A DNA stretch of 64,000 bases from Deferribacteres bacterium (GTDB taxonomy: Bacteria > Zhuqueibacterota > Zhuqueibacteria > Zhuqueibacterales > Geothermadaptataceae): contig JACKDF010000001.1 in assembly GCA_020633655.1 (NCBI GenBank), positions 248,001 through 312,000 of the forward strand, given 5' to 3'. Positions 43,598 through 52,272 of this stretch are shown here, in pieces; the stretch's first letter is position 1, and every line of letters begins with the position of its first letter. Made by a program: the position numbers and the translations under genes. The notes below the pieces were generated by a model that saw only the letters and a program-made list of their open reading frames with translations, was not told where the DNA came from and ran no database searches.

Positions 43598-46162
43598 TCA
43601 ATCTAAATTCCAGCCATTGAGCGCAATTATGGGATCAACCCTTCCGATTGCATGGCGAGGAAAACTCACTCTCACTTTACGTGATTCGCCAGGGAGCAAA
43701 CTAATGTAATTATCACTCCAGTTCGAGGGCAGCACATGGGTATCTGAGCTGGGATCGATCACAATGAATTCATTAAAAAATGCAAGAATTTCACTGTGAT
43801 TGGTTATTTCAACGCTCATTTCTATGTCGTGCTCACCTGCACTCATTTCTGCGTCAACGTCCAGACTTGTTTTGGGCATTTTGTTTAAATCATGAAAATT
43901 AGCATAGGATTTTGTCGGTGTATAAAAGGCCCAATCGTCAAATTTCGCACCGTAATTCAGGACGTCCGGCGTTGGAGCCAGCCAATAAAAATTGTGATGC
44001 AATTCATCGCAATCCGCATCGAGCAACCTCAAATCAAGAAAGATCAGTTTATTCGGACGTTTTAAGCGAAAGACTCGGGTTGTTCCACTTTTTGGTTTAA
44101 TCCGCACCGTTTCTTCAAGTAGCAGCTGTGAGGCCGTATCATATTGTCGAATCCAGGCAATCTTTGGCGTGTTATTTTGTGCATATTCATCAACAAAATA
44201 TACATCGCCATCCCCGTAATTGTATGCGAGTTTTTGGGGCGTGCACCCCTTTTTTGCGCCATAAAAAGCCCCGTTCGGCCGAAGGTACTGATCATACAAT
44301 TGCCATGAAGTTTTTGGCCAGGCGGCATTGAGCATCCACTGGATTATGCCTGTCGCCCGCGGGTGATTGATTTGAAATGCCTCGAACATGGGGCGCATGA
44401 GTTCATAATTGAGAACTTGTGCTTTGAACGCGAAATCTTCCGCAGATTCCGCAGTGCCATATCGCTTTGCAATGGCCTCAACGATGCGATCGAGGGTGGC
44501 AAAGGCGTTACGACCACCATGGAAATCCCACGCACTGTTCATCGGCCATAAATTTTCTTCACTCAGCATCTTTCGCAAGCTGTCGATTGGTGGCACATTC
44601 GCACCCGGACAGGTTTCACTGTTAAATCCATAGGCGCCACCGAGTCGTTTATCGGTGTACCAATATACTGGCGGCGTGTAGGCATAAGGCCCGAGCATTT
44701 TCAAGCCGGAGGAGCCGGTAATATCGCTTTCGATAACCGTGCTGGTGACAATAGCCTGCTCGCTGCCGACACCACCCGTGGAATTCAACGAAGGACGCGT
44801 TGGATCACATGATTTTAAAATTTCAATGTAGCGGGATTCAAGATCAGGGTGCGGCACCATGTCACTGGCAAGGGTCCAGCAAAAAATTGCCGGGTGGTTG
44901 CGCAACCAAAGTACCTGGTCCCGGAAAGATTTGGCAATCAGGTCAATTTCCTCCGGTTCAGTCACACCGCCAAAACGAATATCGATAGGTTTTCCCAGGT
45001 ATTGCTCATGTTCCCAATGGCAGCTCCAACCAACCATCATGAGAATGCCATTTTGATCGCAAAGATCGTAAAGTTTGTGATCCTTCCCCCAAAAACCTTC
45101 CAGACGAATACAATTCAGGTTCAAATCTTTGACATAACGAATCTGCGCCGCAAGCGATTTGTCATCATCCAGCAGGAATAAATCATCCGTCCAGCCACCA
45201 CCTTTGATCAGGGTTTCTCTTCCATTGACCGCAAATACCCGGTTGCCTTCTGCATTCAGCCAGGACTCGATTTTTCGCATTCCAAACTGCACAGACTGAG
45301 AATCAGAAACACCGCTTTCCGTTTCTACCGACAAGTTCAGCTTATAAAGTGCCGGTTCCCCAAGATTATTTGGCCACCATAATCGTGGATTTTCAATTTG
45401 CAACTGAGGAAATTCCTTATGCGACAGAATAACATCCAGACTTTGGTTCGGAAGCAACTCAATGGATTTACAGACATTTATTCCGTCAACATCGATACAC
45501 AAATCACATTTTGTCTTTTCCGACGTATGATTTTCAAGTGTGGCATTGATCTGCAGGCGCACAAGCGAAAAATCATCATGAAACGCAGTGTCCACAAAGG
45601 GATGTTCGAGCTTAATTCCACCAAAATGATGCACCTGGATTGGACGAAAAATCCCCATATTTTTATCGGGAGAAGGCGGATTCCAATCGACGAATCCAAT
45701 ACTGAAATCACCTGCTTGTGGCGGGGATATTTTTATGGCAAGGACATTTTTTCCAATAGTCAGTTCTTTCGCGATATCAAACTGCCAACGGCGGAATGCA
45801 CCGACACATTCCTGATCCGATGCTATCTGTTTTCCATTCAACCAGATTTCCGCACGGTAATTAACACCATCCAATTCAAGGTCGGCAAAATTCATGTCAC
45901 CGGCCTGTGCGGTTTCGAACTCCGTGCGAAACCACCACGGTTCAGCAAACATCATTTCTGGAATCTGTGCCAGATTTTTATCGCGAAACGGTTCTTTAAT
46001 GACACCCAGTTTTACCAATGCGCCAAGAACAGTTCCCGGCACAAGTGCTTCGTACCACGAGCTGGTATCACTTCCCGGAATGGATAATGCCTGCGGTGTT
46101 AGCGTAATTTTCGAGGCTGGCTGCATACGCCAGCCGTCGTTTAGTTGAATTCGATTTTTCAT
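43598..46162 (-). CDS. GH2 glycoside hydrolase, exo-beta-D-glucosaminidase-like
   Basis: 854 residues with no signal peptide (starts KNRIQLNDGWRMQ), so probably cytoplasmic or exported unconventionally. Sugar-binding and immunoglobulin-like domains occupy about 1-320, a TIM barrel about 320-640, then C-terminal beta domains. The acid/base region CWTLASDMVPHPDLE (Asp434) and nucleophile region GFNSETCPG (Glu516) resemble exo-beta-D-glucosaminidases such as CsxA, where an Asp replaces the usual Glu acid/base of the GH2 family. It would release glucosamine from chitosan-like oligomers; a beta-mannosidase is the main alternative. GAGG lies close (3 nt) to the ATG. 104-bp repeats flank the gene in opposite orientation. 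Confidence 0.82.
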   Translation of the reverse strand: MKNRIQLNDGWRMQPASKITLTPQALSIPGSDTSSWYEALVPGTVLGALVKLGVIKEPFRDKNLAQIPEMMFAEPWWFRTEFETAQAGDMNFADLELDGVNYRAEIWLNGKQIASDQECVGAFRRWQFDIAKELTIGKNVLAIKISPPQAGDFSIGFVDWNPPSPDKNMGIFRPIQVHHFGGIKLEHPFVDTAFHDDFSLVRLQINATLENHTSEKTKCDLCIDVDGINVCKSIELLPNQSLDVILSHKEFPQLQIENPRLWWPNNLGEPALYKLNLSVETESGVSDSQSVQFGMRKIESWLNAEGNRVFAVNGRETLIKGGGWTDDLFLLDDDKSLAAQIRYVKDLNLNCIRLEGFWGKDHKLYDLCDQNGILMMVGWSCHWEHEQYLGKPIDIRFGGVTEPEEIDLIAKSFRDQVLWLRNHPAIFCWTLASDMVPHPDLESRYIEILKSCDPTRPSLNSTGGVGSEQAIVTSTVIESDITGSSGLKMLGPYAYTPPVYWYTDKRLGGAYGFNSETCPGANVPPIDSLRKMLSEENLWPMNSAWDFHGGRNAFATLDRIVEAIAKRYGTAESAEDFAFKAQVLNYELMRPMFEAFQINHPRATGIIQWMLNAAWPKTSWQLYDQYLRPNGAFYGAKKGCTPQKLAYNYGDGDVYFVDEYAQNNTPKIAWIRQYDTASQLLLEETVRIKPKSGTTRVFRLKRPNKLIFLDLRLLDADCDELHHNFYWLAPTPDVLNYGAKFDDWAFYTPTKSYANFHDLNKMPKTSLDVDAEMSAGEHDIEMSVEITNHSEILAFFNEFIVIDPSSDTHVLPSNWSDNYISLLPGESRKVRVSFPRHAIGRVDPIIALNGWNLD

Positions 46163-46208
46163 TTACCTCATCTCGTGGTGGTTTGAAAAGCAATCCACTC
46201 AGTGGGAC

Positions 46209-46312
46209 GTCATTCCGGCAAGTTTTTAGCCGGAATCCATTTAATGTAGCCTCAACCAATCGTGGATTTTGCTTCACCGGCTTTTGGCTCGGATAAAAGC
46301 ATTCCGGAATGA
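46209..46312 (-). repeat. 104-bp palindromic repeat, copy B (inverted)
   Basis: Its reverse complement matches copy A closely from TCATTCCGGAATGCTTTTAT through ATCCGAGCC to the ATTCCGGC/GCCGGAAT hairpin. It lies between the sialidase-like stop and the GH2 start. A short flank (AAAAACAA, then TTCCT) also recurs after copies A and B in direct orientation. Confidence 0.85.
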
Positions 46313-46340
46313 AAAAAAACAAAGCACTTCCTAATGCACT

Positions 46341-47504
46341 CTATTTCACATCCATTGCCACATGTTTTATACTTTTTTTATCTTTGTGCCACGAATAAGA
46401 GAGATGGATTCTCCCATTTGCAGCCTGAATCATCGCGGGATAGGCGAAGCTCCCTTTTCCTTTTTCGGCTTCCTCTAGTACAATTTTCTGCTGCCAGTTT
46501 GCACCATCGTCCACAGAGAAAGCGATTGTTAAGTTATTACGGCCATTTTCTGTGTTATTGTAAACCAAACACCAGCTTCCATCCCGAAGCACGAGGCCGG
46601 TTACACTTGCACCCGGATTGGGGATATCTGTATCGGTGGCGGGTGTCCAGTTTAAACCATCGTCGTCAGAATGGCTTACCATGATTCGTCCAGGTGGGTC
46701 CCCATTGTCACGCATGTAAGCTACCAGCGCTCCGGATTTTTTTCGCAAAATGACTGGCTGCACATTTCCTTTGCCAACTATTGGCGCTGAGGGAAACCAG
46801 GTTTGCCCGTTATCATCAGAAATGGCCACGAGCGATAAATTGTATCCATCGGAATAGAGTGGCAATAAAATACGCCCGGTTGGCAGAAATGTCGGCGCGA
46901 TGCGGGTCATCCATCCGGTTTCACGCCTTGTGGGATCGGCAGCAGCTTCAACTAACATTTTTTCATATTTTGGTGCGTAGGCGGCCCATGCAAGGTCTTT
47001 GTATGGTAGAGATTTAAATCCTTTTTCGATACTCGTTTGAAAAGAATCGGTATTTTTCATAAAGAGGACATCTTGCCATTGCCAAATTGGAGTGCCAGCA
47101 TTCATGTAATTTTCAGAAATTCGGTACTTCAATACAGATGTTTCCCAGCGGTTCGCAACAACAACCATCCACATAAGCACCAAACGTTGCTCGTGATCGA
47201 GATATAAAATTGGATTGCAGTCGGGATAGTCCGGCGTATCCGCCATTTCAAAAACTTCACTCCATTCGTGCTGCCCTTTTTTAAGCCGTGCCCCGCGAAT
47301 GCGCACATCATCGGCGCTGCGTTCGCCGGAGCCTTCGAACCAGCACGCCAATAAACTGCCATCGGGACATTCTACAATGCTGCTGCTGTGCACATGTTTT
47401 TCCTGGGGAGGGAAAATGAGTTCGGAATTGCTTATGATCTGTGCGTTTAAAAGCGGAAGTTTAAAAAAGAGAAAAAAAAGAAGAAACGAGAATTTTGTAT
47501 TCAT
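46341..47504 (-). CDS. Sialidase-fold (BNR/Asp-box) exported protein
   Basis: 387 residues from the ATG at 47504, which starts a clear signal peptide (core FSFLLFFLFFKLPLLNA) with GGAA nearby. The upstream TTG frame start has no ribosome binding site. The mature part is a six-bladed propeller of the BNR_2/neuraminidase type. Three Asp boxes are visible (SDDNGQTW, SDDDGLNW, SVDDGANW). Early blade motifs include HVHSSSIVECPDGSLLACWF and IRGARL. It could be an exo-alpha-sialidase or another glycan-processing lyase/hydrolase; the full catalytic Arg triad and Tyr/Glu pair could not be confirmed by eye. Same strand as GH2, separated by the repeat, suggesting glycan degradation. Confidence 0.8.
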   Translation of the reverse strand: MNTKFSFLLFFLFFKLPLLNAQIISNSELIFPPQEKHVHSSSIVECPDGSLLACWFEGSGERSADDVRIRGARLKKGQHEWSEVFEMADTPDYPDCNPILYLDHEQRLVLMWMVVVANRWETSVLKYRISENYMNAGTPIWQWQDVLFMKNTDSFQTSIEKGFKSLPYKDLAWAAYAPKYEKMLVEAAADPTRRETGWMTRIAPTFLPTGRILLPLYSDGYNLSLVAISDDNGQTWFPSAPIVGKGNVQPVILRKKSGALVAYMRDNGDPPGRIMVSHSDDDGLNWTPATDTDIPNPGASVTGLVLRDGSWCLVYNNTENGRNNLTIAFSVDDGANWQQKIVLEEAEKGKGSFAYPAMIQAANGRIHLSYSWHKDKKSIKHVAMDVK

Positions 47505-47526
47505 ATTTCCATAAGATTCCAAGAAA

Positions 47527-47620
47527 TAATCAACACGCAATAATCAACAAACAATTTCCAATGTTCAAGTCTTTTAAACCTGGAAATTGTAAATTGAGTG
47601 TTGATTATTGGATATTGCTT
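47527..47620. repeat. Imperfect long inverted repeat
   Basis: CAATAATCAACA (47538-47549) with TGTTGATTATTG (47599-47610), and CAATTTCCA (47552-47560) with TGGAAATTG (47581-47589), form a long interrupted stem. It lies between the T9SS cargo gene and the sialidase-like gene and resembles dispersed AT-rich palindromes. Confidence 0.65.
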
Positions 47621-47626
47621 TTCAAA

Positions 47627-47670
47627 ATGGATCAGGGGATATCCCCTGATCCATCTCCGGAAAATTTTCC
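47627..47670 (-). terminator. 28-bp perfect palindrome, likely terminator of the T9SS cargo gene
   Basis: The DNA from 47627 to 47654 (half-site ATGGATCAGGGGAT) is perfectly self-complementary with no spacer. On the minus strand it follows the gene's stop codon and is succeeded by TTTT. A second 12-bp palindrome (GGAAAATTTTCC, 47659-47670) lies between it and the stop. Termination role is inferred; a protein-binding site is also possible. Confidence 0.55.
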
Positions 47671-48828
47671 TTATTTCAGCAGTACCATTTTCTTGGTAAT
47701 TTGCTGTGTGGCATTCTGTAATTGATAGAAATAAACGCCACTGCTCAGGCGACGACCGTAGCCATCGAGGCCGTTAAAATTGATTTTCCACTGTCCTGCT
47801 TCCATATTCTCATTGACGAGCGTACGAACGAGCTGACCAGTAGCATTGTAAACCCGCAAAGTGACATGTTCCGCTTTTTCAAGGGAGAAATTAATGGTGG
47901 TTTCAGGATTGAATGGATTCGGGTAGTTATTTCCCAGTGCGAATTCGTTTGGCACAACTTCGTCTTCAGCTTTAACTGCGGTTAAAGGTACGAAACCGCT
48001 AACAGTAATGTCATCGACACGGAAAATGTCTTTTTCATCTTCTGTATTCGGTGGAACACCCATCATTGCGAACATAGTGTATTTACCAGCAACACGAGGA
48101 TCGGAGTCGGTAGCTTCCAGTAACCAATCATCTGGCTCATCTGTGGCTTCGCCTTCCCAGATTTTGACTTTTAAATCACCTTCGTTAAGGTAGAACTTAA
48201 TCCAGTAATAAACATCGAGTTCAAGGTCGATCTGAGCGGTTGCCAGATCCTGAAATGTTGCAGTACTCAACAAATTATATGGCGTGTCGTCGTATTTCGC
48301 AATTTGCACAAGATCAGTAACAGGATTCAAGTGAAGAACGTAGGCAGCTTCTTCTGTTGGATCAGAATCTGGTAAACTTTCATCCGGATTCGTTTGCTCC
48401 ATGCGTGTTGCAATCAGAAACCATGAAGAGGCCTTCATTTTCTGAATATTCAATTTGCACTGAATAACCTGATTGGGATGACTATAGTTATTAGCTACCA
48501 ATAGTTCTTTGGTTGCAGCTTCGTCCGCAGTATCCAATTTTGCAACACCGTTAGTTTCTATCAAACCTGCACCAACCAAACCAGCGTAATTTCCTTGCAA
48601 GATGTAAGCTTCGTCATTTACCTGGCGAACTTCCTGGCCGATAAGCCCATCATTGGGTCCGTAATAGAACCAGCCAACATTTTGCCATAAATCTGGATCA
48701 GTTGCTGTGTCACTGAAATTATCTTCCCAATAAAGGTAGTCTGCTGAAGGGGTTTGCGCACCCAATCCTGCTGCAAAAAACAGGCTGAAAACAAGTACTA
48801 CCAATGCCCACTTTGTAACATTTTTCAT
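47671..48828 (-). CDS. Secreted jelly-roll-like protein with type IX (type A) sorting domain
   Basis: 385 residues from the ATG at 48828, which has a perfect AAGGAGG 5 nt upstream. Signal peptide to about residue 24 (ends G-L-G-A-Q). Residues 25-290 look like a concanavalin/laminin-G sandwich (YWEDNFSDTATDPDLWQNVG, WFLIATRM, YYWIKFYLNEGDLKVKIWEG), often carbohydrate-binding. The C-terminal 80 residues are a classic T9SS-A domain: NYPNPFNPETTI, then RVYNATGQLVRTL, SSGVYFYQL, KKMVLLK. It should be exported across the outer membrane and attached to the surface. The strong ribosome binding site suggests high expression. Confidence 0.85.
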   Translation of the reverse strand: MKNVTKWALVVLVFSLFFAAGLGAQTPSADYLYWEDNFSDTATDPDLWQNVGWFYYGPNDGLIGQEVRQVNDEAYILQGNYAGLVGAGLIETNGVAKLDTADEAATKELLVANNYSHPNQVIQCKLNIQKMKASSWFLIATRMEQTNPDESLPDSDPTEEAAYVLHLNPVTDLVQIAKYDDTPYNLLSTATFQDLATAQIDLELDVYYWIKFYLNEGDLKVKIWEGEATDEPDDWLLEATDSDPRVAGKYTMFAMMGVPPNTEDEKDIFRVDDITVSGFVPLTAVKAEDEVVPNEFALGNNYPNPFNPETTINFSLEKAEHVTLRVYNATGQLVRTLVNENMEAGQWKINFNGLDGYGRRLSSGVYFYQLQNATQQITKKMVLLK

Positions 48829-49031
48829 ACAATCCTCCTTGTGAATAAGGTTTATTCCATGCAAACAGCAGTTTATGCTGGACCTTTCACATGATTTGAA
48901 AGATCAAATTTTCAAAATGTCAGGTTTTGCATATTCTGCTGCAACATGCGTAATTTGAAACTGTTTATTTGCCGACAATTGGATCTTGTTCTGGAGGAGC
49001 CTGAAGCATTCCGTACGGTTCCTACCAATTT

Positions 49032-49077
49032 AATGAGAGTCCATGAGCAGAGGTGTCATTCTGAACAGACTCTCATT
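49032..49077 (-). terminator. Hairpin after the PorV-like gene
   Basis: AATGAGAGTC (49032-49041) and GACTCTCATT (49068-49077) are perfect 10-base arms around 26 bases that include GTCATTCTGAACAG, a sequence common in dispersed hairpin repeats. It starts 7 bp after the stop of the PorV-like gene (minus strand) and could end the TonB receptor operon. No T-tract follows. Confidence 0.5.
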
Positions 49078-49084
49078 GAACATT

Positions 49085-50119
49085 TCAGAAAGAAAAACTT
49101 AAACTAAAACGATTTATATCCTCGAAATATTCAGCCTGGGTAAAGGAATAATCGAGATGAGCTACGGTGCCGGAATAGTTGAAATTGAGGCCAAAGCCGA
49201 AACTCAAATTTTCTGTATCCTGGTTAAACTGATATCCTGAACGCAGGGCAAATTGATTTTTGTATACCAACTCCCCACCCAAATTGACCTGCTCTGTGTA
49301 ATCAATCGGGTGCATTGCATCAATGGAAGCGTTAATCTGAACATCGGAAAAACCAAGATTCATCAATTGATTCATGTCCGCTGCCAATCCCATTTTCAGG
49401 ACGAGAGGCATCTGGAATTTCTCCGTCCAGTAAACCATATCGCGGGAAAAATTTTGGAAAGCAACAGCGAAAACCAGGCTTCGGAAGCCGGTGTCGTAGT
49501 AGCCACCAAAATCGATACCCCACTGATTCAGTTTCCATTCTTTGTTCGCGTAGACAAATTCATCATTTTCCTCATCGATAACACCGATAGCATAATCTGC
49601 ATGGCCGAGGGACTCATGAGCTATTTTAAGTTTCGTACCAAAGGAAAACCGGTCATTTACGGCATAAGCATAGGTTAAACCGATGGCATAATCTTCAACG
49701 CCGATATCGCCCGTGGTAATATAGCCACGATCATCAACACTTTTATCCACCCGCTTGGTGCCAATGATGGTGCCGTAGTCCATATAAACGACATCCAGTC
49801 CAAGTGTACCCCAATTACGAATTGGCAGAATCGCTCCCATGCCATATACGTGCGTATCCACCAACCAGTTAACCTGATTGATGACCAGGCTGAAGTCTTC
49901 GATCTGGGTTATTGCCGCAGGATTGTAAAAAAGCCCCTGTTCGCCTCTGACTGAGGCGACACTGGCATTACCCATACCGCTCTGCCGTGCACTTAAGCCG
50001 ATATTCAGATAGGTCATCCCACTTTGTGCAACTTTCTTTTTCTGTGCTGATGCTGAACCGAAATCGACAACAAGGATAGCGAGAATCAGCGCACATATCA
50101 TACTCAATTTATGTTTCAT
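49085..50119 (-). CDS. PorV/PorQ-family outer-membrane protein
   Basis: 344 residues from the ATG at 50119, 5 nt after GGAGG. Signal peptide ends near A-S-A-Q (residue 26). It has the family N-terminal pattern TYLNIGLSARQSGMGNASVASVRGEQGLFYNPAAI and alternating barrel strands through to the C-terminal phenylalanine (FSLSFSF). PorV proteins shuttle type IX cargo to the attachment complex or form related barrels. It lies 20 bp after the 695-residue secreted protein and close to a T9SS cargo gene, suggesting it serves this cluster. It is shorter than, and distinct from, the PorV-OmpA-AMIN fusion at 23257. Confidence 0.85.
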   Translation of the reverse strand: MKHKLSMICALILAILVVDFGSASAQKKKVAQSGMTYLNIGLSARQSGMGNASVASVRGEQGLFYNPAAITQIEDFSLVINQVNWLVDTHVYGMGAILPIRNWGTLGLDVVYMDYGTIIGTKRVDKSVDDRGYITTGDIGVEDYAIGLTYAYAVNDRFSFGTKLKIAHESLGHADYAIGVIDEENDEFVYANKEWKLNQWGIDFGGYYDTGFRSLVFAVAFQNFSRDMVYWTEKFQMPLVLKMGLAADMNQLMNLGFSDVQINASIDAMHPIDYTEQVNLGGELVYKNQFALRSGYQFNQDTENLSFGFGLNFNYSGTVAHLDYSFTQAEYFEDINRFSLSFSF

Positions 50120-50139
50120 TTTTGCCTCCACATTCCCGC

Positions 50140-52227
50140 TTATCGTATTATCACAAATTTACCACTCGTTGAACCAAGCGGCTTGCCATCACGGTCCCAA
50201 CCCTCAACATAGTAGAAATAAACACCAGACTTGATCGTCTGATAACTGCTGGAAATCTGGTGCCAGGTTTCATCAGCCGAGCCGGGGATAGAGTTTGGAT
50301 TTTCAGGATTCGGGTGCTGGATTGTTTCGACGAGGTTGCCATTTACCGTAAAAATTCGAATAATGGCTTTTGCCGGCAATCCAACAAAGGAGAGCTGATC
50401 TTCCGGGCGTAAGGTCTCAAGATAATCTTCCTGGAATGTGCCACCATAGGCGAGACCTTGTAAATGATAGGGATTTGGGACAACAAGTACAGAATCCATA
50501 TTCGATGAGGGTGGAACTGTAGCCGTCGCACCCAATTCATAATTACGATTATAAAAGGGACTTGATTCTAATGTTTGCCCTGGAAAAAGTCCTGTTGTGT
50601 TGTCTGAACCGTCGTCAAAGCTGGTCACATAGTAATAGTAATTTTTGCCACGTTCAACATCATAATCCCAGTATTCATTCGTGAGCTCAACACCGGAAGT
50701 ACCACCACATTCCCAAATCATCGTATACAAATTATCATTTGGACGATCGGATCGATAGACACGATAGCCGGCAAAATCTTCATCCCTTGGATGTGGATTT
50801 TCAGGATCGTCACCGGTAACCCAACTGACTTCAACCCTTCCAGGACCTGAATTCAAAGTCAGGTTTGGTGAGGGTGGAGGTGTGGGAATATTTTTCAAGC
50901 CAATTCTCCAGGCAAATTCCGCACGGGATGCATGCATAAAAAGCGAATCACGGCCTGTGGCTATGAGTGCATTTTTTGCATCGTCGCCTGATTTTCCCTC
51001 AAAGGATAAGGTACCATCTTTCCATTGCTTGCCAGCCTGAATCGCCTGTTTTTTGGAAATAGCGCCGACCGCCTCATATAGCACGATATTAATGCTTTCG
51101 CCCGGAGGCAGATCATAAGGTCCAAACGCAATTAGTGCTATTGGTTGCCGCACATCCGAGTCATAAGGATTTGGTGACACACCAACCGTGCCCTGAGATT
51201 GATTTCCAGAGCTCAGCTCTTCGTACATTTCTCCTTCCGTGCTGCCTTTTGTGTAGGATTTAAAACGAACCTGCGGCTTAATTTCGATGGTAGATGGCTG
51301 GCTTCTGTCATCATCCTCGTTATCATAACCGGTATCCGCATGCAGAACACCAATCCCGGGGAATTGTGGTGACAAGAATTCACCTGTAAACTGATCGGGA
51401 TCGCCAATATCGTCATAGGTTTTTACCTTTGAGTCGCCGTCATAGAAATAAAGCAAGCCCCGCAGTGAATCACCCGGCTGGTTGCCATAATATTCAACCC
51501 AGTCATCGTGCTCATCCACTTGTGGGTGCCCTCGATCTCCGCCGGGAATGATGTAATACTGGAATCCGAAATATACGCCTTTGAGATTTTGACCCGCCAA
51601 CTCGCTTGTCGTCGTTGTTGCATCCACGTTACCATCATTTGTGAATTCGTATTCTAAAACGATATAGCTGTTGTGGTTGTAATTAGCAAAAGCATAACTC
51701 CTGCGGCGTACAGAAATACCGGTATTTGTCGCCCACTTGGTTTCGATTCGCTCATCCGCATCAAGACTAAACGCCTTTGTACTGCTTTCCCGCTTATCGA
51801 GAATACGCACATCGGCAGTTCCATTCACGATGACATTTGGAAGACGATTCCGAACTTGCTTTTTATTGGAAATGGGAAAAGTAAAGCCGTGAGCTTCATC
51901 ATTCGCATACCCACCCTCGGAAACATAGGTCGGATGAAAAACACCGTATTGATCCGTCCACTCTGTAACTCCGATCCATGTTCCACGACCCGCGAGATTT
52001 TTCCCGGTTTGCAACCAGAAGTCACCACCAGGATAGGTCATGCGATCATCAACAGGAGCGTAGCCGGGGATTGATCCCGTAGCATACATAGTTTCCCATA
52101 ACAGACCGATTTCATGGCTTTTTATGTCCTGTCCCCACAGGGAGTTGCCTGTAATTAGAAAGCTGAGCAGGATGAAAATCAGCAATCTGAGTCTATTTGA
52201 AAAAGGGGAATGCTCTTTCGCAAACAT
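50140..52227 (-). CDS. Large secreted protein with fibronectin-like region and C-terminal sorting-like domain
   Basis: 695 residues from the ATG at 52227, 4 nt after GGAGG. Signal peptide with core LLIFILLSFLIT. The first 450 residues are beta-rich with no recognised enzyme motif. A fibronectin III-like domain (about 455-560) contains VEVSWVTGDDPENPHPRDED and FAGYRVYRS. The C-terminal 130 residues (VVPNPYHLQG, AIIRIFTVNGNLVETIQ, IKSGVYFYYVEG, GKFVIIR) match the FlgD-like sorting domain also seen in the 20330 protein. It lies immediately downstream of the TonB receptor, where SusD-type surface glycan binders usually lie, but it is not SusD-like. Confidence 0.78.
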   Translation of the reverse strand: MFAKEHSPFSNRLRLLIFILLSFLITGNSLWGQDIKSHEIGLLWETMYATGSIPGYAPVDDRMTYPGGDFWLQTGKNLAGRGTWIGVTEWTDQYGVFHPTYVSEGGYANDEAHGFTFPISNKKQVRNRLPNVIVNGTADVRILDKRESSTKAFSLDADERIETKWATNTGISVRRRSYAFANYNHNSYIVLEYEFTNDGNVDATTTTSELAGQNLKGVYFGFQYYIIPGGDRGHPQVDEHDDWVEYYGNQPGDSLRGLLYFYDGDSKVKTYDDIGDPDQFTGEFLSPQFPGIGVLHADTGYDNEDDDRSQPSTIEIKPQVRFKSYTKGSTEGEMYEELSSGNQSQGTVGVSPNPYDSDVRQPIALIAFGPYDLPPGESINIVLYEAVGAISKKQAIQAGKQWKDGTLSFEGKSGDDAKNALIATGRDSLFMHASRAEFAWRIGLKNIPTPPPSPNLTLNSGPGRVEVSWVTGDDPENPHPRDEDFAGYRVYRSDRPNDNLYTMIWECGGTSGVELTNEYWDYDVERGKNYYYYVTSFDDGSDNTTGLFPGQTLESSPFYNRNYELGATATVPPSSNMDSVLVVPNPYHLQGLAYGGTFQEDYLETLRPEDQLSFVGLPAKAIIRIFTVNGNLVETIQHPNPENPNSIPGSADETWHQISSSYQTIKSGVYFYYVEGWDRDGKPLGSTSGKFVIIR

Positions 52228-52272
52228 AGTCCCTCCGTTTATTCTTTCAAGTATTGTCATCAGCAAATTGAA

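Noticed and set aside
43463..46312. Composite transposon around the GH2 gene
   Set aside because: The flanking 104-bp repeats encode no transposase and occur near other genes; listed as repeats with a cautious finding instead.
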